From positions 1 to 21,685 of the forward strand of contig JANMQK010000162.1 in the NCBI GenBank assembly GCA_031370485.1: DNA of 21,685 nucleotides, written 5' to 3'. A model generated the notes under the pieces. The model was not told the DNA's origin. It was given only the letters and a program-made list of their open reading frames with translations, and ran no database searches. Shown piece after piece: positions 6,545-12,112 of the stretch. Each line of letters starts with the position of its first letter. Position 1 is the stretch's first letter. The translations under genes were made by a program, and so were the position numbers. Source of the stretch: JANMQK01 sp031370485. GTDB taxonomy: Bacteria; Acidobacteriota; Polarisedimenticolia; Gp22-AA2.

Positions 6545-7039
6545 ATGAAACCACGGATCCTGAATTTCGAGAAAGTGGCGTTCATGAAGCGGTCGCAGGG
6601 GGAGTCGTTCGAGTGCCAGATAGCGCCCGTGGGCGCCGAACTCGATTCGAAGAAGCTGGGTTTCAACATCACGGTCGTGCCTCCCGGCAAGAAGCCCTTC
6701 CCCTACCACGCGCACCGCGCCAACGAGGAGATGTTCTTCGTCCTCGAGGGGGAGGGGTCCATCCGTATCGCGGGGGAGACGCACAGAATCAGGCAGGGGG
6801 ACTTCATCTCCCTGCCGCCGGGGCGCGATTCGGCGCATCAGATCGTCAACGACTCGAAAGCACCGCTCCGGTACCTGGCCGTGAGCACGATGATCGTCCC
6901 CGAGGTGGTGGATTACCCCGACTCCGGGAAGCTCGGCGTGTTCGCCGAGACGCTCGGCGCGCGGCCCGCCACGGCGGAGACGATCCGGCATTTCACCCGC
7001 CTGAAGGACGGTGTCGATTACTGGGAGGGAGAGTCGTGA
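6545..7039 (+). CDS. Cupin-domain protein with complete metal-site motifs
   Basis: A 164-residue protein. Cupin motif 1 is complete: PFPYHAHRANEEMFFVLEGE carries the HxH pair and Glu, and motif 2, GDFISLPPGRDSAHQIVN, carries the third His and ends in Asn. This predicts a bound divalent metal (Mn, Fe, Ni or Zn). A C-terminal tail of about 45 residues (VVDYPDSGKLGVF, GVDYWEGES) follows the barrel, as in small cupins often found with sugar or amino-acid metabolism; the substrate is unknown. Its stop overlaps the GTG start of the next gene in a GTGA, so the two are translationally coupled. Confidence 0.9.
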   Translation: MKPRILNFEKVAFMKRSQGESFECQIAPVGAELDSKKLGFNITVVPPGKKPFPYHAHRANEEMFFVLEGEGSIRIAGETHRIRQGDFISLPPGRDSAHQIVNDSKAPLRYLAVSTMIVPEVVDYPDSGKLGVFAETLGARPATAETIRHFTRLKDGVDYWEGES

Positions 7040-7584
7040 GACGAGCGTATCGCACGGCCGCCGTCGCCGCGACCGTTCTTCTCGGGATCGCCGTGGCCGC
7101 CCTGTCCTTCGAACCGCGCCCGGAATCCCCGCGGGCCGAGGAACTCCCCGCCGGGAAAGCGGAGACCGGCCAGCCGCTGCCGGCCGTCACGTTGCCGCCC
7201 GGCCTGGCGCGGGTCCTCACCGACTACGAAGCCGCCTGGTCGGTCCGTGACGCCGCAGCTCTCGCGCGCCTGTTCACGGAGGACGGGTTCGTCCTTCCGA
7301 ACGGCGGGCCCCCCGTCAGGGGACGAGCGGCGATCGAAAAGAGCTACTCAGGATCGGGCGCTCCCCGTTCGCTGGCGCTTCGCGCCTTCGCCTTCGACAC
7401 GAACGGCGCCGTCGGTTACATCATCGGCGGGTACGCGCCCCGCGCAGACGACCCCGACACCGGGAAATTCACGCTGACGCTTCGCAAGGGCCCCGGCGGG
7501 CGCTGGCTGATCGTGTCCGACATGGACAACCCCAACGGGCGGCCTGCGGCGTCGCGCGGCCCGGCCTCCGGGGGGGCGCCGTGA
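7036..7584 (+). CDS. Exported NTF2-like (SnoaL/DUF4440-type) protein
   Basis: The start is GTG 7036, overlapping the cupin stop and preceded by GGGAGGGAG. The open frame extends far upstream, but that part is only a shadow of the cupin gene. The 182-residue product has an N-terminal signal-type helix (RRAYRTAAVAATVLLGIAVA). The NTF2-like cone follows: LARVLTDYEAAWSVRDAAAL, ARLFTEDGFVLPNGGPPVRG, RAAIEKSY and KGPGGRWLIVSDMDNPN. Such proteins bind or isomerise small molecules; the YE-AW-DA-LA-LF-DG pattern is that of DUF4440. Its stop overlaps the methyltransferase start (GTGA), continuing the coupled run. Confidence 0.85.
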   Translation: MRRAYRTAAVAATVLLGIAVAALSFEPRPESPRAEELPAGKAETGQPLPAVTLPPGLARVLTDYEAAWSVRDAAALARLFTEDGFVLPNGGPPVRGRAAIEKSYSGSGAPRSLALRAFAFDTNGAVGYIIGGYAPRADDPDTGKFTLTLRKGPGGRWLIVSDMDNPNGRPAASRGPASGGAP

Positions 7585-8327
7585 CCCGGCCCGACTGGTG
7601 GCGCGATTTCTTCTCGGGGGTCGCGGTCGAGTTCTGGCTTCGAATGACGACCGAGGAGCAGACGCGCGCCGAAGCCGGGTTCATCGAGAAGGCGCTCCGG
7701 ATCGCTTCGGGGGCCAGGGTGCTCGACGTGCCCTGCGGCGGCGGACGGCATTCCGTGGAGCTGGCGGCCCGCGGCCACCGGGTGACCGGGGTCGACCTGT
7801 CGGCCGACTTCCTGAAGGCGGCGCGAACGCTGGCCGCCGGGCGCAGGCAGGAGGTCGCCTGGGAGCAGCGCGAGATGACCGACCTGCCCTGGAAGGCGGA
7901 ATTCGACGGCGCATTCTGCTTTGGGAACAGCTTCGGTTACATGGATGATGCCGGCAACGCCCGCTTCATCGAAGCGGTCGCCTCGGTCTTGAAGACGGGG
8001 GCGCGGTTCGTCCTCGACACCGGATTGATCGCCGAAAGCCTCTATCCGTCCTTCGTGGAGAGGCGCTGGCTCCAGGCCGGGGACATCCTGTTCCTCACGA
8101 GCGGCCGCCCCGATCCGGTCCGTGGACGGCTGGACACGGAGTACACCTTCGTGCACGAGGGCAAGGTCGAGACACGACTGGCTTCGACCCGGGTCTACGG
8201 CTATCGTGAGTTGCACCGGCTCTTCGCGGAGGCGGGGTTCAGCGGCTGCGAGGGATACGGCACCCTCGAACAGGAACCGTTCCGATTCGGGTCGCAGCGG
8301 TTGCTGCTCGTGGCGACCAGGGGTTAA
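7581..8327 (+). CDS. Class I SAM-dependent methyltransferase
   Basis: A 248-residue cytoplasmic enzyme. Motif I is VLDVPCGGGRHSVELA (residues 47-62), followed by the acidic end of strand 2 in VTGVDLS (D72). The post-motif EQREMTDLPWKAEFDGAFCF and FGNSFGYMDDAGNARF resemble small-molecule methyltransferases of the Methyltransf_25 group. GSQRLLLVATRG closes the sheet. The methyl acceptor is not predictable. It starts with GTG overlapping the previous stop, so the cupin, NTF2-like and methyltransferase genes form one coupled operon, perhaps modifying one metabolite; that link is inference. Confidence 0.92.
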   Translation: MTRPDWWRDFFSGVAVEFWLRMTTEEQTRAEAGFIEKALRIASGARVLDVPCGGGRHSVELAARGHRVTGVDLSADFLKAARTLAAGRRQEVAWEQREMTDLPWKAEFDGAFCFGNSFGYMDDAGNARFIEAVASVLKTGARFVLDTGLIAESLYPSFVERRWLQAGDILFLTSGRPDPVRGRLDTEYTFVHEGKVETRLASTRVYGYRELHRLFAEAGFSGCEGYGTLEQEPFRFGSQRLLLVATRG

Positions 8328-8349
8328 CCAGTTCGTCAAGGAGGACGTC

Positions 8350-8622
8350 ATGCCCAAGTACGTGATCGAGAGGGAGATTCCGAAGGCGGGCCAGATGTCA
8401 TCGCAGGATCTCAAGGGTGTCGCGCAGAAGTCATGCGACGTTCTGAGAAAGATGGGTCCGGAAATCCAGTGGGTTCACAGCTACGTCACGGACGACAAGA
8501 TCTATTGCGTCTACGTCGCCCCGAACGAGAATTCCATCCGGGAGCACGCGCGCCAGGGTGGCTTCCCGGCCAATCGCATCTCGGTGGTGCGCGAGATCAT
8601 CGACCCGACAACCTCGGAGTAG
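8350..8622 (+). CDS. DUF4242 family protein
   Basis: A 90-residue ferredoxin-like protein starting MPKYVIEREIPKAGQMSSQD. The family pattern continues with WVHSYVTDDKIYCVYVAPNE and IREHARQGGFPANRISVVRE. A Streptomyces member (SCO4226) has been reported to bind nickel; here the His residues in VHSYV and REHAR are candidate ligands, but the function is unproven. AAGGAGG lies 5 bases before ATG 8350, one of the best ribosome sites in the window. It follows the methyltransferase by 22 bases and may be the last gene of that operon. Confidence 0.9.
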   Translation: MPKYVIEREIPKAGQMSSQDLKGVAQKSCDVLRKMGPEIQWVHSYVTDDKIYCVYVAPNENSIREHARQGGFPANRISVVREIIDPTTSE

Positions 8623-8671
8623 TCCGTCCACACACGCTGAGGCTCTGTCCGGATCGCCGGGGGTGTGCGCG

Positions 8672-9466
8672 ATGACGGGCTGGCTCGAGTACGCTCTCGT
8701 GGCGATTGCGGGGCTGGCGGCCGGGGCGCTGAACGCGCTCGCGGGGGGCGGCACGCTGATATCTTTTCCGGCGCTCACCGCCCTCGGGATCCCGGCCGTG
8801 GCCGCCAACGTCACCAGCACGGTCGCGCTCTGCCCCGGGTACCTGGGAGCGGCCCTCGCCCAGGCCGGGGATTTGCGCGGCCAGGCGGGACGGCTCTGGC
8901 TCACGGTGCCGGCCGGCATCCTCGGCGGCGTGGCAGGCGGGATGCTTCTGCTGCGCACGGGCGAGCAATCCTTTCGCGCCGCCGTTCCTTTCCTGATACT
9001 GCTCGCCTCGGCGCTCCTGGCGGCGCAGGACCGTCTGCGCGTCTGGATGGAGGGGCGCCTTGCGGCCGGGCGCCGTCACGACGGCGCGGGAGCGGCGAGT
9101 CCCTCCGGCACGAAGCCTGCGGGATGGACGGCCCTCCCGGTCGGCTTGGCGGCAATCTACGGCGGGTACTTCGGCGCCGGACTCAGCGTGATTCTCCTCG
9201 CGGTCCTGGGGCTCACGCTCGAGGATTCACTGACCCGCCTCAACGCCCTCAAGCAGGCGATCACCTTCGGGGTCAACGTGGCAGCCGCGACTCTCTTCGT
9301 CTTCACGCGGCATGTCGAGTGGCCTGCGGCCCTCGTGATGGCCGCGGCGGCGCTTCTCGGGGGTGCCGTGGGCGGCCGCTTCGCGGGCCGCGTCAGGCCG
9401 GGAACACTCCGCCGGGCGGTCGTTTTCATCGGCGTCGTGGTCGCCATCATCTACCTGGCGCCCTGA
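8672..9466 (+). CDS. TauE/SafE family membrane permease
   Basis: A 264-residue integral membrane protein with about eight hydrophobic helices in two repeated halves. The family's first-repeat signature is AAGALNALAGGGTLISFPAL followed by AANVTSTVAL; the second repeat is YGGYFGAGLSVILLAVLGL with LTRLNALKQAITFGVNVAAA. A hydrophilic loop of about 35 residues (RVWMEGRLAAGRRHDG...) separates the halves. Members export sulfite, sulfoacetate or other organosulfur anions, and the substrate here is unknown. ATG 8672 is chosen; GTG 8663 would add three residues. It sits two genes before the MerB-like lyase, but no functional link can be shown. Confidence 0.9.
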   Translation: MTGWLEYALVAIAGLAAGALNALAGGGTLISFPALTALGIPAVAANVTSTVALCPGYLGAALAQAGDLRGQAGRLWLTVPAGILGGVAGGMLLLRTGEQSFRAAVPFLILLASALLAAQDRLRVWMEGRLAAGRRHDGAGAASPSGTKPAGWTALPVGLAAIYGGYFGAGLSVILLAVLGLTLEDSLTRLNALKQAITFGVNVAAATLFVFTRHVEWPAALVMAAAALLGGAVGGRFAGRVRPGTLRRAVVFIGVVVAIIYLAP

Positions 9467-9490
9467 GAGCCGGCGGATGGGCGCTGGAGG

Positions 9491-9640
9491 ATGAATGACG
9501 CCTGCCCGGGCTGTCACACTCCCTTCGAGCGCGAGCCGGGTTACTTCGTCGGCGCGATGTACATCAGCTACGCCATGGCGGTGTCGATACCCCGCATCCT
9601 CTGGATCCATCTCGACCGGCGTCTCGACCCGGGCCGTTGA
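9491..9640 (+). pseudogene. DUF983-like protein remnant lacking its membrane core
   Basis: A 49-codon frame starts MNDACPGCHTPFEREPGYFV, then GAMYISYAMAVS, then jumps to IPRILWIHLDRRLDPGR. The first part is the DUF983 zinc-ribbon-like CPxC segment and EREPGYFxGAMYxSYA motif. The last part resembles the DUF983 C-terminus (RYSRVxWIHxDRxxDP). About 35-40 residues, including the transmembrane hairpin between them, are absent, and so is the usual N-terminal CPRC segment. The reading frame stays open across the junction, so this is an in-frame internal deletion. GGAGG directly abuts the ATG, too close for good initiation. Motif comparison is from memory. Confidence 0.6.
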
Positions 9641-9681
9641 ACCCGGCACGCCGGACCGTCGTAGTCATTCCCCGCAGCGTT

Positions 9682-9707
9682 CCGGCCGCGGTCTCGGCGG
9701 CGGCCGG
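9682..9707 (+). terminator. GC hairpin upstream of the MerB-like gene
   Basis: CCGGCCGC (9682-9689) and GCGGCCGG (9700-9707) form a perfect 8-bp stem with a 10-base loop. There is no T-run after it, so it may be a Rho-independent-like stop for the genes to the left, or simply a structured leader. It ends where the next dyad begins. Confidence 0.35.
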
Positions 9708-9735
9708 GACATGATGATGTCCGATGGCGTATAAA
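9706..9735 (+). promoter_or_regulatory. Candidate promoter and operator of the MerB-like gene
   Basis: TATAAA (9730-9735) is a good -10 box. GGGACA (9706-9711) is a possible -35 with 18-base spacing. The perfect dyad GGACAT-GATG-ATGTCC (9707-9722) covers the -35 and most of the spacer, the position where MerR- or ArsR-type metal sensors bind. No regulator gene is in the window, so the binding protein is unknown. A transcript starting near 9742 would include the ribosome site at 9746-9753. Confidence 0.45.
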
Positions 9736-9758
9736 GTGGGTCCGGGAGAGGAGAACGC

Positions 9759-10436
9759 GTGGATTTCGACACGCAGGTCAAGACGGCGATCTACTCACAC
9801 ATCGCGGCGACGACCCGGACGCCCGCGGTCGCCGAGGTGGCGGCCGAGGTCGGAGCGCATCCCGGGGAGATCCGGGAGGCTTTCGGGCGCCTTTACCGGA
9901 AGCGCGTCCTGGTCCTTCAGCCGGACGGCGAAACCATAAGGATGGCGCCGCCCTTCTCGGGCATCGCGACGCAGCATCGTGTCGTCGTGGACGGCAAGGA
10001 GTACGCCGCGAACTGCGCCTGGGACGCGCTGGGCGTCCCGGCGGCGCTGCACGCCGATGCCGACGTCTTCTCCCGGTGCGAGCAAAGCCTCGAAAAGCTG
10101 CGCATCTGCGTCCGTGGAGGCCGGCCGGAGCCTGTGCCGTGCGTCATCCACTTCGCCGTGCCGGCGGCCCACTGGTGGGACGACATCGTCCACACGTGAA
10201 ACACGATGTCATTCTTCCGGTCGGAAGAACGGGTCGATGAGTGGTGCCGGGCGCACGCCGTCCCCCGGCGCCCGCTGATGTCGCTGGAGCAGTTGTGGAG
10301 CCTGGCTCTGGCCTGGTATTCGAACCGGCTGAACCCCGACGCGCGCCGGCCCGGCCCGGACGAAATGCGCGCGATATTCACCGCCGCCGGCCTGCAGGGG
10401 CCGTTCTGGGATCCGCAATCGGACATGTTCAGTTGA
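9759..10436 (+). CDS. merB: MerB-like organomercurial lyase, predicted selenoprotein (UGA at codon 147 read as Sec)
   Basis: MerB cleaves carbon-mercury bonds by protonolysis using Cys96, Asp99 and Cys159 (plasmid R831b numbering). Here a winged-helix N-terminus (about residues 1-60) leads into PFSGIATQHRVVVDGK and NCAWDALGVPAAL, giving C86 and D89 with the family's CxxD spacing. The frame then meets TGA (10197-10199) after HWWDDIVHT and resumes without a shift as NTMSFFRSEERVDEWC through LEQLWSLALAWYSNRL to GPFW. The UGA is residue 147, 61 after C86, against 63 between the two MerB cysteines, and FFRS aligns with MerB FFAS just after Cys159. Full length is 225 residues, normal for MerB; neither half alone would be. 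GTG 9759 has GAGAGGAG 5 bases upstream. Sec insertion is inferred from position plus the hairpin downstream; a nonsense mutation is the alternative. The substrate may be an organometal other than mercury. Confidence 0.85.
10197..10229 (+). promoter_or_regulatory. Selenocysteine UGA codon with bacterial SECIS-like hairpin
   Basis: TTCTTCC (10212-10218) and GGAAGAA (10223-10229) form a perfect 7-bp stem capped by GGTC (10219-10222). The loop begins 19 nt after the UGA; in E. coli fdhF the same GGUC loop begins 18 nt after its UGA. SelB recognises the loop G and U in that system. The bulged U of the fdhF stem is missing here, which is a difference, though bacterial SECIS elements vary. The hairpin lies inside coding sequence, as is normal in bacteria. 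Confidence 0.8.
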
Positions 10437-10499
10437 GCGTGCGGACGACGGCAGGCGCATACTACGTGGTGCTGACGAACCGCGCAGGGAGGGACCCGT

Positions 10500-11246
10500 A
10501 TGACCATCACTCGCGAAGGGGAGCTCGAGGGACTGATCGAGGCCGGCCGTGTCGTGCGGCGCTGCTTGGACGAGATGGCGCGCCACGTCCGTCCCGGCGT
10601 GACAACTGCCGAGCTCAACCAGGCCGGGGCCCGCGTGCTCGAGCGGAACCGGGCCCGCTCGGCCCCGATGCTGGTGTACGGCTTCCCGGCCGAGATGTGC
10701 ATCAGCGTGAACGAGGAGATCGTCCACGGCATCCCCTCCGACCGGGTCCTGGCGGACGGGGATCTTCTCAAGATGGACGTGACCGTGGAAAAGGACGGCT
10801 TCGTCGCCGACGCGGCGGTGACCGTGGGGGTCGGTGTCGTCTCCCCCGAGAAGCAGGCCCTGATCGACTGCGTCGAGCGCGCCTTCGCCCGCGCCATGAG
10901 CGTCGCCCGCGCCGGGAGACCGCTCAATGAGATCGGCCGCCTCATCGAGGCCGAGGTCCTGCGCTCCGGGTTCGCGGTGGTCCGCGAGCTGACGGGTCAC
11001 GGCGTCGGCCGCACGATCCACGAAGACCCGGCCGTCCCGAACTACGACGACCCCGGCTCGTGCGCCCCCCTCGACAGGGGGCTCGTGATCGCGGTCGAGC
11101 CGATCATCTCGATGGGCTCCGGGCGGTCGAGGGAGTCGGGTGACGGCTGGACGATCTGCACGGCCGACGGGACCCTGGCCGCGCACCACGAGCAGACCAT
11201 CGTGATCACGGAGCGCGAACCAATTGTGGTGACCGCGTCCGCTTGA
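10500..11246 (+). CDS. map: Type I methionine aminopeptidase
   Basis: A cytoplasmic dimetal enzyme that removes the N-terminal Met from nascent proteins. All five ligands are present in order: D93 (LLKMDVTVEKDG), D104 (FVADAAVTV), H167 (ELTGHGVGRTIHEDP), E200 (VIAVEPI) and E231 (AHHEQTIVIT). H76 in NEEIVHGIP and H174 match the substrate-binding histidines. At 248 residues it is the usual length and has no N-terminal extension. AGGGAGGGA precedes ATG 10500. It lies 63 bases after the MerB-like gene, and its stop overlaps the next gene's TTG by three bases. An extra map copy besides the ribosomal-operon one is common in GC-rich bacteria; I cannot tell which this is. Confidence 0.95.
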   Translation: MTITREGELEGLIEAGRVVRRCLDEMARHVRPGVTTAELNQAGARVLERNRARSAPMLVYGFPAEMCISVNEEIVHGIPSDRVLADGDLLKMDVTVEKDGFVADAAVTVGVGVVSPEKQALIDCVERAFARAMSVARAGRPLNEIGRLIEAEVLRSGFAVVRELTGHGVGRTIHEDPAVPNYDDPGSCAPLDRGLVIAVEPIISMGSGRSRESGDGWTICTADGTLAAHHEQTIVITEREPIVVTASA

Positions 11247-12112
11247 AGCGCCGTCTTCCGACGCACCGGCGTGCGACGGCCAAGGGCCCGAAGTTCCATC
11301 CAATGAAGCCCGTGCAGGCGCGGGCCGCGGCCGATTTGATCGCGCGTGTGTTCCGCGAGTTCGTGGCGCCTCTCTTCGCCGCGGAAGGACAGCGGGAGTT
11401 CCTGGCCTATGCCGGCCCCGCGCGGCTCGCCGCACGGCTCGGCCGGAATCACAGGATCCTGGTGGCGATCACCGGTCGTAGAATCGTCGGCGTCATCGAA
11501 GTCCGGGGACGGAGCCATGTCTCGCTCCTTTTCGTCGAGGGCGCGGACCAGCGGCGCGGGATCGCCCGGGGCCTACTCCGGGCGGCGTTCCAGGACGCGG
11601 GGGGCGCCCGCCGGAGGATCACGGTCAATGCCAGCCCCAACTCGGTCGCGGCCTATGAGCGCCTGGGTTTCCGCGTCCAGGGGCCCGAGCGCGCGAAGAA
11701 GGGGGTCCGCTTCCGGCCCATGGTCTATCGAGGAGCAATGCCCCCTCCGACCGGGGCGGCGTCGGGCGGGCTCACCGGAGCCCTCGCGATGATAGGACGT
11801 CTCTGGCACGGCTGGACGACCCCCGGGAACGCGGACGCGTACGAGCAGCTCCTGCGCTCGGAGATCCTTCCCGGGATTCACCGCGTGGCCGGCTACCGGG
11901 GGGTGTTCCTGATGCGCCGTGACCTCGGGACGGAGGTCGAGTTCGTCACGCTGACCCTCTTCGAATCGATGGATGCGGTGCGCGCCTTCGCCGGCGAGGA
12001 CCACGAGGCCGCGGTCGTGCCACCCCCCGCCCGCAGGCTTCTCTCGAGGTTCGACAAGCGTTCGATCCACTACGAAGTCCTGGCCGCACCACCCGGAGGT
12101 TTCGATGCGTAG
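11243..12112 (+). CDS. GNAT acetyltransferase fused to an antibiotic-biosynthesis-monooxygenase-like domain
   Basis: One 289-residue frame carries two domains. Residues about 18-168 are a GNAT acetyltransferase: DLIARVFREFVAPLFAAEGQ, then VGVIEVRGRSHVSLLFVEGA and the acetyl-CoA loop QRRGIARGLLRAAF, then AYERLGFRVQG. From residue 183, IGRLWHGWTTPGNADAYEQL to LSRFDKRSIHYEVL is a dimeric alpha/beta-barrel (ABM) domain of the type found as separate proteins of about 105 residues. TTG 11243 overlaps the map stop; ATG 11303 is an alternative but would trim the first GNAT strand. An internal ATG at 11789 has GGAG 8 bases upstream and could give the ABM domain alone (107 residues). Substrates are unknown. 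Confidence 0.8.
   Translation: MKRRLPTHRRATAKGPKFHPMKPVQARAAADLIARVFREFVAPLFAAEGQREFLAYAGPARLAARLGRNHRILVAITGRRIVGVIEVRGRSHVSLLFVEGADQRRGIARGLLRAAFQDAGGARRRITVNASPNSVAAYERLGFRVQGPERAKKGVRFRPMVYRGAMPPPTGAASGGLTGALAMIGRLWHGWTTPGNADAYEQLLRSEILPGIHRVAGYRGVFLMRRDLGTEVEFVTLTLFESMDAVRAFAGEDHEAAVVPPPARRLLSRFDKRSIHYEVLAAPPGGFDA

Noticed and set aside
10206..10436. A separate 76-residue gene downstream of the MerB-like frame
   Set aside because: Its ATG lacks a ribosome site, it is in phase with the upstream frame, and its sequence is the C-terminal part of MerB.
8671..10436. A mer-type mercury resistance operon including the TauE/SafE permease
   Set aside because: There is no merA, merT, merP or merR nearby; the permease is separated by a DUF983 remnant and a hairpin, so a shared mercury role is unsupported.
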